From NCBI GenBank assembly GCA_037134755.1, contig JBAXLO010000022.1:1-33151 (forward strand): a stretch of DNA of 33,151 nucleotides, in the 5' to 3' direction. The notes beneath the pieces were generated by a model, which saw only the letters and a program-made list of their open reading frames with translations, made no database searches and was not told the DNA's origin. Source of the stretch: JBAXLO01 sp037134755. Its GTDB lineage: Bacteria; Bacteroidota; Bacteroidia; Bacteroidales; JACABE01. Position 1 is the first letter of the stretch; each line of letters begins with the position of its first letter. Positions 26,295-33,151 of the stretch are shown here, piece after piece. The position numbers and the translations under genes are program-made.

Positions 26295-26464
26295 GTGCCT
26301 AAAATGCCTAAAGTTTGGAGTGACTAAAGTTTTAAGAGAGGCTTTTAGGTGTTTAGGCTGTTAGACTATTAGGAAAACAATAGTGCCTAAAGTTTGAAGT
26401 TTGGAATGCCTAAAGTTATAAGACAAGAAAGGCTTTTAGATGTTTAAGCTATTAGGAAAACAAT
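26295..26464. repeat. Two tandem copies of a non-coding repeat (about 85 bp)
   Basis: Copy 1 (26295-26381) and copy 2 (26382-26464) both run GTGCCTAAA..., GCCTAAAGTT, GGCTTTTAG, GTTTA, and end ATTAGGAAAACAAT. Related words occur at 96-111 (ATGCCTAAAGTTTG) and at 27961-27990 (TTAG, GACTATTAGGAAA), so this is a dispersed intergenic family. No gene lies in 26289-26629. Confidence 0.7.
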
Positions 26465-26466
26465 CT

Positions 26467-26524
26467 TTCCTGTCAGATTCATCCTGTCAATATAACAGCC
26501 ATTTAGAAATAAATCTGACAGGAA
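26467..26524. repeat. 13-bp inverted repeat (TTCCTGTCAGATT)
   Basis: TTCCTGTCAGATT at 26467-26479 is perfectly inverted at 26512-26524, with 32 bp between. CCTGTCA is also repeated directly at 26483-26489. It looks like a palindromic dispersed element or a weak transcription terminator for the upstream gene. Confidence 0.6.
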
Positions 26525-26540
26525 TAAATAACAAAATTCA

Positions 26541-26588
26541 CAAACCCCAAATTTTTCAACAGAAAGATTTGGGGTTTGTTTATCTTTG
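26541..26588 (+). promoter_or_regulatory. MATE gene promoter with 12-bp palindrome
   Basis: CAAACCCCAAAT (26541-26552) pairs perfectly with 26567-26578 across 14 nt. It is followed at 26581-26588 by an exact -7 box, TATCTTTG, 41 bp before the start codon. The right arm lies where the -33 element would be. The palindrome could be a regulator site, or a terminator for the upstream gene since T-rich sequence follows. Confidence 0.5.
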
Positions 26589-26629
26589 CAAAATAATTTG
26601 CATTAATAAAAACGAAAACTGCTCACAAA

Positions 26630-27961
26630 TTGGAGACCAAACTCACTTATAAAAACATCTGGAATGTATCGGCACCTATAATGCTCGCTCTTATAGCTCA
26701 GAATGTCATAAATGTTACAGATACTGCTTTCTTAGGAAGAGTTGGTGAGGTAGAACTTGGTGCTTCGGCAATAGCCGGAATATTTTATGTGTCGCTTTAC
26801 ATGATAGGCTTCGGTTTTGGTTCGGGATTGCAGATACTTATTGCACGTAGAAACGGTGAAAAAAACTATGCAGAGATAGGCAGTACCTTCGACAATGGTT
26901 TCTATTTTCTGGTTTTTCTGGCAGCAGCTTTGATACTGATATCTAATATATTTGCTCCATATTTTTTTAAAGTAACTATACATTCAAAAGAAATTTATAC
27001 CGCATCTGTCGGGTTTTTAAGCTATCGGATATGGGGATTGCTCTTCTCTTTTATCGGCACATTGTTCCGTTCTTTTTACATCGGCATCACCAACACAAAA
27101 TACCTGTCGATTAGTGCTGCGATAATGGCGATTGTAAATGTTTTTCTGGATTACGCTTTAATTTTCGGGCATTGGGGGATGCCTGCAATGGGTCTTAAAG
27201 GTGCTGCTATTGCTAACGTTATCTCCGAAGCTATTGCTACTATTTTCTTTTTCTACATCACCTTTACACATCGCGAACTCGAAAGATACAACCTCTTTAA
27301 ATTTCGCAAACCAGAGTTTTCGTTAATCAGAAAGACCCTGAATATCTCTGTGTTTATCATGTTCCAATATTTTATTTCGCTAAGCGGATGGTTTGCTTTC
27401 TTTTTGATAATCGAAAAATGCGGAGAACGACCATTAGCAATCTCAAATATAATCCGAAGTATTTATATGGTGCTGATGATACCCGTGTGGGGATATTGCT
27501 CTACTGCAAGTTCCTTGGTAAGCAATGCAATTGGAAGCGACGAAACCCGAACGGTGATATCTATCATCAAAAAAATAACTTTAATGAGCTTGATAACAGC
27601 CTTTATACTTGTGTTGATAATTGTAATCTTCCCTTCGCAAGTATTAGGTCTTTATACCAACAATTTGATGTTTATAAAAGACAGCATTCCTACACTCTAC
27701 GTTATTGCAGGAGCCACCATTGTGTTCTCGATTATGATGATACCGTTTAGCGGAGTGTCGGGCACAGCTAATACGAACATTGCATTATTTATCGAAACCA
27801 CAACTATCTTTCTTTATTTAATTGCAGCATTGCTACTTGCCAACTTTTTCAGTCATTCAATAGAAATAATATGGTGTGCCGAGTACATTTACTACATATT
27901 TATAGGGATATTTTCGGTACTTTACCTCCGCTTTGGCAAATGGAGGAACAAGGTAATTTGA
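26630..27961 (+). CDS. MATE family efflux transporter
   Basis: 443 residues starting at TTG (26630). There is no upstream in-frame ATG before a stop, and the next ATG is 17 codons later, inside the first helix region, so TTG is the likely start. The protein is strongly hydrophobic with about 12 membrane helices in two similar halves. Family features include the N-terminal SAPIMLALIAQNVINVTDTAFLG stretch, GLQILIARRNGEKN after helix 2, and GLKGAAIANVISE before helix 6. It exports cationic drugs or metabolites from the cytoplasm in exchange for Na+ or H+. The substrate cannot be told from sequence. It lies behind a palindromic promoter and ends next to a strong bidirectional hairpin shared with the convergent DUF4301 gene. 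Confidence 0.93.
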   Translation: METKLTYKNIWNVSAPIMLALIAQNVINVTDTAFLGRVGEVELGASAIAGIFYVSLYMIGFGFGSGLQILIARRNGEKNYAEIGSTFDNGFYFLVFLAAALILISNIFAPYFFKVTIHSKEIYTASVGFLSYRIWGLLFSFIGTLFRSFYIGITNTKYLSISAAIMAIVNVFLDYALIFGHWGMPAMGLKGAAIANVISEAIATIFFFYITFTHRELERYNLFKFRKPEFSLIRKTLNISVFIMFQYFISLSGWFAFFLIIEKCGERPLAISNIIRSIYMVLMIPVWGYCSTASSLVSNAIGSDETRTVISIIKKITLMSLITAFILVLIIVIFPSQVLGLYTNNLMFIKDSIPTLYVIAGATIVFSIMMIPFSGVSGTANTNIALFIETTTIFLYLIAALLLANFFSHSIEIIWCAEYIYYIFIGIFSVLYLRFGKWRNKVI

Positions 27962-27979
27962 GGATTTTAGGTAATTAGA

Positions 27980-28026
27980 CTATTAGGAAAGGAAGAGTGC
28001 CTTAGGCACTCTTCCTTTCCTAATAG
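27980..28026. terminator. Perfect 22-bp bidirectional terminator hairpin
   Basis: Positions 27980-28001 pair without mismatch with 28005-28026, leaving a 3-nt loop (TTA). It lies between the convergent stops of the MATE gene (27961) and the DUF4301 gene (28030), so it can end transcription from both sides. Its arms contain the ATTAGGAAA word of the neighbouring dispersed repeats. Confidence 0.85.
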
Positions 28027-28029
28027 ATT

Positions 28030-29577
28030 TTATTGATGCTCTCCTCTTAACAGATCATTTACAGTCTTTACAGGATTGAATGTAGTAATCGGCACCTCTA
28101 CAAAAACACTTATCCAGTCGGCCATAGCACCATTCCACAAACCCGGAAGTTCCTGTGCTTTTAAGGTTCGTCCATCCTTAGATTTTGAGGAAATAAAACC
28201 GGTAGATGGATCAATGTATTGTTTTAAATTAAAGGGTTCTCCTTTGTAATTTCTTACTCCGCAAACCAAATCAACAGGATTAAAATGCGTGGAAGCATTA
28301 AAAATCTTATTTTGATCCTTGTTATTAATATTTATTTGAGAAGACTCAATTATTTGCAATGAAACTTCTTCCTTTTGATTCCTTACCCAGAAAGGTCCAC
28401 CGCCCGGTTCGCCTTCATTTCTAACCATTCCACAAACACGCATTGGTCTGTTGAGCTTAGTTTTTAACAAATTTATTTTATCATGATAAGCCAAAGGAGC
28501 GATTGCTTCTTTAAGATCTATAAACAAGTCATTGCACGCAAATTCAATGATCTCATTAATTTGTGATTCGCTAATATTTTCTTTTTCCAGCAACTTTAAA
28601 TAATCAAAAGTCTTTTGTTGCAGCTCGATTAAATAACCTCCAATTACCTTTTTATATAAATGTGTGATACGTTTAAGATCATCAGGAACAACATTATCAA
28701 TATTCTTTATAAAGATAATATCACCTTTTAAATCATTCAGATTTTCAATCAAAGCACCATGTCCACCGGGTCTGAATAATATCTTTCCATCCTTTTCCCT
28801 GAAAATAGAATTGTCAGTTTCAACTGCAATGGTATCAGTTGAAGGTTTTTGAATTGAGAATGTAATATCATACTTAACAGTAAACATCTGCTCATATTTC
28901 TCCTTAACAGCCTGAATACATTCAATAAACTTTTCTTTATGCTCAGGCGAAATGGTAAAATGAATCTTTACATTACCATTTATATCTTTTGCATAATTAG
29001 CTCCTTCTACCAAATGTTCTTCTACAGAAGTTCTTGAATAATCTAAATAGTTGTGGAATTTAAGTAAGCCCTTTGGTAAGTTGCCATAGTTTAGCCCTTT
29101 TTCATCAAGCAGATAACTAACGATGGTAGCATAGTCTTTTTCATCAACACATTTATCGATATCAATTTTATTTCTTCTCATTATTTCTTTTAGATCCTGA
29201 TAAAAAGCAAATTTTTTGAGATCTAAAATAAATTTATATACAGAATTAAAGCTTTTATCATTCAAAAATGTTTGATAATCCTTCTCAGAACCGGTATAGG
29301 TATCTTTAAAAGTAAATAAGTTTTTAAACATCCTGCTTGCTGCACCCGAAGCAGGTACAAACTTTACAACTTCTCTGTTTTTGGAAGCTTCTGCATAAAT
29401 AGTTTCCAATTCATTTACGTTGTTCTTATCAAATAATTTTATGCCCTCATTAACTAAAGCAGGCTTTTCGAGACGTACAAAAGGAAAACCTGTGATAAAA
29501 TTATCAATTTGAAGTTGTATGTTTTCTTTAGTAATACCTAAGTAATCAAACTGTTTTAAATCGTCTTGCGTAAACAT
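28030..29577 (-). CDS. DUF4301 family protein
   Basis: 515 residues, cytoplasmic, and of the length usual for DUF4301, a Bacteroidota family without assigned function. Family-type segments are the N-terminal FTQDDLKQFDYLGIT, the glycine-rich FVPASGAASRMFK (about 73-85), which looks like a nucleotide-binding loop of sugar nucleotidyltransferases, FRPGGHGALIENLN, VCGMVRNEGEPGGGPFWV, and a conserved end (LPGLWNGAMADW). The glycine-rich loops and overall size suggest a nucleotide- or sugar-phosphate-handling enzyme, but this is only inference. It lies 81 bp downstream of the S1-domain gene on the same strand; a weak CAAAATAA-type box is in the gap. Its end is set by the hairpin at 27980-28026. 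Confidence 0.85.
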   Translation of the reverse strand: MFTQDDLKQFDYLGITKENIQLQIDNFITGFPFVRLEKPALVNEGIKLFDKNNVNELETIYAEASKNREVVKFVPASGAASRMFKNLFTFKDTYTGSEKDYQTFLNDKSFNSVYKFILDLKKFAFYQDLKEIMRRNKIDIDKCVDEKDYATIVSYLLDEKGLNYGNLPKGLLKFHNYLDYSRTSVEEHLVEGANYAKDINGNVKIHFTISPEHKEKFIECIQAVKEKYEQMFTVKYDITFSIQKPSTDTIAVETDNSIFREKDGKILFRPGGHGALIENLNDLKGDIIFIKNIDNVVPDDLKRITHLYKKVIGGYLIELQQKTFDYLKLLEKENISESQINEIIEFACNDLFIDLKEAIAPLAYHDKINLLKTKLNRPMRVCGMVRNEGEPGGGPFWVRNQKEEVSLQIIESSQININNKDQNKIFNASTHFNPVDLVCGVRNYKGEPFNLKQYIDPSTGFISSKSKDGRTLKAQELPGLWNGAMADWISVFVEVPITTFNPVKTVNDLLRGEHQ

Positions 29578-29658
29578 GATGTTATAATATTTAGGGTGTA
29601 AATATATGAAATGTTTTTAAGTTACAGACAAAATAAGTTTATTATTATTTCACTTTTT

Positions 29659-30357
29659 TTAATTTCTTTCTAATTCCTGTTTTATAGATATATAATCAGG
29701 ATTTGATTGAACGATTTCTTTTATTTTAGTAATATATAATCTCGATTCAACACTGCTTTCATCAATTATTACACCATATTTACCATCAAATACTTTCTCA
29801 ACTATAAGATTTATCATAGCATTTTTTGGAAAAACTTCATTTAACAGATGTTTAGTTAGTTTTCTATTAATAACTTTTTCGGATTCAAAATCTAAATCAA
29901 AAATATTACTTATATGCAACAAACCTATTGAATACTCTTTAAAGAAATAAACCCCATAACCGTCAACCTTTTTAACTTTACCTTTAAATTTATCGCCAAT
30001 CTTAATGTTTTTAAGTTCTTCTGCTTCCAATTTATCATATAATTCACCCAAATATGCTTTTCTGGAAAGAATTACTGTTTTGTTCCTTATATCTTTTATC
30101 TTAAACTTTTGAAAAGAATTTAAGAAACTACTAAAATTTAAATCAGGTTCAAATTTATGTGTTGCTTCCGACAAGGGAAGGAAACAAGGGAATCCTTTGT
30201 AATCAATAACAAAGCCGCCATTGTTTGCACTTAAAACTTCGCCTGTTATAAAGGAGGAATTATTTAAAACTTCGGATAATTCTTTTAATCTTTTATCAGA
30301 GTTGCCATCAAAAATATCATATCCCGGGTATCTAGCCATATTTTTTATTATTGTCAT
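29659..30357 (-). CDS. S1-domain RNA-binding protein
   Basis: 232 residues from the ATG at 30357. A TTG four codons upstream (30369) is possible but overlaps the promoter box; an ATG at 30339 is also plausible. The protein has two S1/OB-type repeats. The first, at about 35-100, runs from ITGEVLSANNGGFVIDYKGFPCFLPLSEA to VILSRKAYLGEL. The second, at about 115-200, runs from IGDKFKGKVKKVDGYGVYFFKEYSIGLLHISNI to YGVIIDES. The arrangement is that of ribosomal protein S1 modules, but the protein is far shorter than S1 and has no catalytic domain. It probably binds RNA or ribosomes in the cytoplasm. It is divergent from msrBA. Function unknown. Confidence 0.75.
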   Translation of the reverse strand: MTIIKNMARYPGYDIFDGNSDKRLKELSEVLNNSSFITGEVLSANNGGFVIDYKGFPCFLPLSEATHKFEPDLNFSSFLNSFQKFKIKDIRNKTVILSRKAYLGELYDKLEAEELKNIKIGDKFKGKVKKVDGYGVYFFKEYSIGLLHISNIFDLDFESEKVINRKLTKHLLNEVFPKNAMINLIVEKVFDGKYGVIIDESSVESRLYITKIKEIVQSNPDYISIKQELERN

Positions 30358-30366
30358 ATTATTTTG

Positions 30367-30374
30367 CAATATTA
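30367..30374 (-). promoter_or_regulatory. Near-consensus -7 box of the S1-domain gene
   Basis: Minus strand 30374-30367 is TAATATTG, one mismatch from TAnnTTTG, followed by CAAAATAA as at the MATE promoter. Transcription would start near 30360, so the TTG start at 30369 is unlikely. The ATG at 30357 would be almost leaderless, whereas the ATG at 30339 would leave a leader of about 20 nt. Confidence 0.4.
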
Positions 30375-30484
30375 CGATAAAATATTCATATATGCTGACT
30401 AATTATTTGATGAGGTATAATTAATTATTATTAATAACTTTTAAATGGATAGTTTGTTATGTATTAATTATAATTTAAATACAA

Positions 30485-31423
30485 ATGAAAAAAATAATCG
30501 GAATATTAATAATGATATTAATAACAATGTCAGCATGTACTCAAAACAACACAAATAAATCAAATACTATGAACTATACTAAATTAACACCTGAAGAAGA
30601 AAATGTAATAATAAATAAAGGCACCGAAAGACCCTTCACCGGCAAATACTATAAAACTTTTGACAAAGGCGTATATGTCTGCAAACGATGTAGAAAACCA
30701 TTGTATAATTCATCAGATAAATTTGCATCTGAATGTGGTTGGCCAAGTTTCGACGACGAAATAAAAGGAGCAGTAACAAGAAAAATGGACGCAGATGGTA
30801 GTCGTACTGAGATAATTTGCAATAATTGCGGAGCACATCTGGGGCATGTATTCATTGGGGAACATCTAACACAAAAAAATACCAGACATTGTGTAAACTC
30901 TATTTCTCTTGAGTTTATACCAGCATCAAATGAAGAACATAAAACTGATACTGCAATATTGGCAGGTGGTTGTTTTTGGGGTGTTGAATATTATATGATG
31001 AAATCAAAAGGAGTTATCTCAACTGAAGTTGGATACATTGGTGGCCATAAGAACAATCCTACTTACGAAGATGTTTGTTCGCATACAACCGGCCATGCTG
31101 AAGCTGCACGAATAATATTTGATCCTTCAATAATATCTTATGAAGACATCACTAAATTGTTTCTCGAAATACATGATCCCACTCAAACAGATAGACAAGG
31201 TCCTGATATTGGAGATCAATATCGTTCGGAGATATTTTATCTAAATGATGACCAAAAAGGAACTGCAGAATATCTTATAGATATTTTAAATCAAAAAGGA
31301 TATAAGATTGCAACAAAACTAACAAAAGCAACTACTTTCTGGAAGGCCGAAGATTATCATCAACAATATTATTCACATAAAGGGTCTACTCCTTATTGTC
31401 ATAAATATGTAAAAAGATTCTAG
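30485..31423 (+). CDS. msrBA: Lipoprotein methionine sulfoxide reductase fusion, MsrB-MsrA
   Basis: 312 residues. A lipoprotein signal (MSAC, lipidated Cys18) puts the enzyme outside the cytoplasm. Residues about 30-145 are MsrB: structural zinc Cys pairs CKRC (66/69) and CNNC (112/115), conserved ECGWPSF, and the catalytic RHCVNSISLEF (C136), reducing methionine R-sulfoxide. Residues about 155-312 are MsrA: catalytic GGCFWGVE (C163), GYIGG, and HDPTQTDRQGPDIGDQYRS, reducing the S-sulfoxide; a Cys near the end (PYCHKYV) could be resolving. Both active sites are complete. The order B then A is one of the two known arrangements. The enzyme should repair oxidised proteins in the envelope and would need an electron donor not encoded here. 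It is divergent from the S1-domain gene. Confidence 0.95.
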   Translation: MKKIIGILIMILITMSACTQNNTNKSNTMNYTKLTPEEENVIINKGTERPFTGKYYKTFDKGVYVCKRCRKPLYNSSDKFASECGWPSFDDEIKGAVTRKMDADGSRTEIICNNCGAHLGHVFIGEHLTQKNTRHCVNSISLEFIPASNEEHKTDTAILAGGCFWGVEYYMMKSKGVISTEVGYIGGHKNNPTYEDVCSHTTGHAEAARIIFDPSIISYEDITKLFLEIHDPTQTDRQGPDIGDQYRSEIFYLNDDQKGTAEYLIDILNQKGYKIATKLTKATTFWKAEDYHQQYYSHKGSTPYCHKYVKRF

Positions 31424-31503
31424 CTTTTTAGCATTTGCTTGCTTCTTTTTCAATATAAATGTTAAAAAATATTCTTTTTTATACATTATACTAAATATTA
31501 TTG

Positions 31504-31511
31504 TACTTTTG
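31504..31511 (+). promoter_or_regulatory. -7 box (TACTTTTG) of the Asp-box protein gene
   Basis: TACTTTTG at 31504-31511 matches TAnnTTTG exactly and lies 26 bp before the start codon. The gene is therefore likely transcribed separately from msrBA, which ends at 31423. Confidence 0.6.
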
Positions 31512-31537
31512 TCGTAAAAATTAATAAAAATTTTAGT

Positions 31538-32917
31538 ATGAAAAAGAAATTACTATTTATCGCATTATTATTTGTAAGCATTACATTAAATGCTCAGTTA
31601 TGGTCTTCACAGACTACTAATTTCCCAACTGCAACTACTGCTGTTGATCAAATTTCAATAGTTGATAGCAATACAGTTTGGATTAATGGTTTCCTTGGCG
31701 ACGGTAGTGGACTTCATGTTAGAGCTCATGCCCGCACCAATAATGGAGGCACAACATGGACAGCCGGAGCTTATGCAGGTATGACCGGAAATACTTATCC
31801 TCAAGTATTAGCAGCATCAAGTTATAATACTGCTTTTTGTATTGCTTATGATACAGCTACCTCTTTAGCCTCCTTCTGGAAAACAACAGATGGTACTAAT
31901 TGGGCACTTGTTACCGGAGTTATGAACACAGGTTCAACCACCTTTGCTGATGGTGTTATGTTTTGGGATGGCTCTAAAGGATTTTGTTATGGAGATCCTG
32001 TAAGCAGCAAGTTTGATATTTATAATACTACTGATGGAGGAACTACATGGAATAGTGTTCCTACTGGAAGTATTTCAGCACCTTTGTCAGGAGAATATGG
32101 TTATAACGGAGCTGATTGCGCATGTAAAATAGCTGGTGGTATAGCAATGTTTATTACTAATAAAGGGCGTGTTTACAAAACAACTGATTTTGGTGCAACC
32201 TGGATGGTTACTCCTACAGCACCTTTTACAACTGATGCCGGTGCGAAAATTTATGCTTCAAGTGCAAACTATATTATCGTAGCTACTTTAGCTACTACTA
32301 CTTCTACTACTTGGGATTGGAAATATACAACAGATGGTGGCACTACCTGGAATGCTTATGCTCCAACCGGTTCTTTCTATAGTTATGGAATGTGCTATGT
32401 TCCTTATTCATCTAATATGTTTGTATCTACATCGCCTAGTACAACCACTACTATGGGTGTAAGTTACAGCAATGATAATGGTATGACATGGAGCGATTTT
32501 ACAGATGCTTTATTACAACCAACTGCAGGAACAAATATTCAATGCTTAGGTGTTAATTTCTATAGCCCTCAGATAGGTTGGATGGGTTATTATGGAACTG
32601 TTAATAGTATTCTTAAATATTACAATCCAGCTTCAACTGTTGGTATTCCACAAGCCGAAACAATTAGTGTTAATGATGTTAATGTATATCCTAACCCTGC
32701 TAATGACATCGTAACTTTCAATATCAATTGCAAAAACAATGTTGATTATACTATTAAATTAATTGACGTTACAGGTAAAACAGTTTTTGAAAAAGTAATG
32801 AATGCTAATTCAATTACAACTACAACTTTTGATTGTTCTACATTAGCAAAAGGAATTTATATAGTTAATGTTACTACTCAAAATAATAGTATTAATAAGA
32901 AACTTATGATTAAATAA
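31538..32917 (+). CDS. Secreted Asp-box beta-propeller protein with T9SS type A sorting domain
   Basis: 459 residues with a signal peptide (1-20, ending LNAQ). The body (about 25-365) has repeated Asp-box turns of the type S/T-x-D/N-x-G-x-T-W: RTNNGGTTW (66-74), KTTDGTNW, NTTDGGTTW, KTTDFGATW, YTTDGGTTW and SNDNGMTW. Such repeats mark sialidase/BNR or Ycf48-like propellers. No sialidase catalytic set (such as an FRIP motif) is seen, so a binding or scaffold role is more likely than hydrolysis. The C-terminus (about 385-459: VYPNPANDIVTFNI, LIDVTGKTVFEK, KGIYIVNV) is a T9SS type A sorting domain that directs export to the surface. The gene is monocistronic with its own -7 box and a very strong hairpin downstream. 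Confidence 0.88.
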   Translation: MKKKLLFIALLFVSITLNAQLWSSQTTNFPTATTAVDQISIVDSNTVWINGFLGDGSGLHVRAHARTNNGGTTWTAGAYAGMTGNTYPQVLAASSYNTAFCIAYDTATSLASFWKTTDGTNWALVTGVMNTGSTTFADGVMFWDGSKGFCYGDPVSSKFDIYNTTDGGTTWNSVPTGSISAPLSGEYGYNGADCACKIAGGIAMFITNKGRVYKTTDFGATWMVTPTAPFTTDAGAKIYASSANYIIVATLATTTSTTWDWKYTTDGGTTWNAYAPTGSFYSYGMCYVPYSSNMFVSTSPSTTTTMGVSYSNDNGMTWSDFTDALLQPTAGTNIQCLGVNFYSPQIGWMGYYGTVNSILKYYNPASTVGIPQAETISVNDVNVYPNPANDIVTFNINCKNNVDYTIKLIDVTGKTVFEKVMNANSITTTTFDCSTLAKGIYIVNVTTQNNSINKKLMIK

Positions 32918-32969
32918 GAGTTTCCTTTTTGTTTATACAAAGAGGTAAGCTATTAATCAATTTCAAATA

Positions 32970-33018
32970 TTAAGAAGCGATTAAGTACTTTTCGAAAAAG
33001 TATTTAATCGCTTCTTAA
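32970..33018 (+). terminator. 23-bp hairpin terminator after the Asp-box protein gene
   Basis: Positions 32970-32992 pair with 32996-33018 (one G-T pair, otherwise perfect) around a 3-nt loop (CGA). It lies 52 bp after the stop codon. No long T-tract follows, but the stem is strong. The remaining sequence to 33151 is AT-rich and shows no gene. Confidence 0.7.
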
Positions 33019-33151
33019 ATTATATATACATCTATATTATTTAATCTCTACAATTATATTATTTACGATAAATAATTTAAAATCATTTTTAAAAAAAGTT
33101 CTGAGTCATTTCCTTTTTTTGGTATTAATGTTTTACGCCTAAAAACACATT

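Overview
The window looks like a chromosomal segment from an AT-rich member of the Bacteroidota. The evidence is type IX secretion (T9SS) sorting domains of both kinds (type A at 6798-7910 and 31538-32917, type B at 11809-14481), a TonB-dependent receptor with an N-terminal carboxypeptidase-regulatory-like domain, DUF5689, DUF4301 and choice-of-anchor domains, Bacteroidota-type -7 boxes (TAnnTTTG) upstream of many genes, and A-rich leaders without Shine-Dalgarno sites. I cannot place it below phylum. No tRNA, rRNA, CRISPR array, transposase or phage gene was seen.

Layout. (1) 277-7910 is a secreted/outer-membrane locus. A DUF5689/choice-of-anchor-J lipoprotein and a TonB-dependent receptor lie on the minus strand. 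Divergent to them are a secreted endonuclease/exonuclease/phosphatase (EEP) enzyme, an exported protein with a TonB C-terminal-like domain, and a T9SS-exported S1/P1-nuclease-like zinc enzyme. I infer a system for degrading and importing extracellular nucleic acid or phosphoesters. (2) 7911-10579 is mostly non-coding and rich in repeats: a decayed 21-bp-period array, diverged dispersed repeats, a group of very small ORFs, and a striking nested inverted repeat at 9760-9902. (3) 10580-11686 is a Fic protein behind a palindromic, repeated GCGGTAA-box promoter. (4) 11809-19241, all minus strand, holds a giant T9SS type B adhesin-like protein, ribonuclease R, a TackOD1 zinc-ribbon protein with receiver-like and GGDEF-like ends, and a HlyD-like membrane-anchored protein. 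(5) 19242-20117 contains a clean array of twelve 21-bp repeats and a mobile-type inverted repeat. (6) 20118-26288 encodes a 2056-residue alpha-2-macroglobulin with a thioester motif. It is followed by duplicated intergenic repeats and a MATE transporter that ends in a perfect bidirectional hairpin. (7) 28030-32917 holds a DUF4301 protein, an S1-domain protein, a lipoprotein MsrB-MsrA fusion and a secreted Asp-box/T9SS protein.

Most genes are single units or short operons with their own promoter boxes. The common theme is cell-surface work: export, nutrient capture, envelope defence and oxidative repair outside the cytoplasm. The least explained parts are the two 21-bp-period arrays, the nested inverted repeat among micro-ORFs, the Fic operator, and the TackOD1/HlyD pair.
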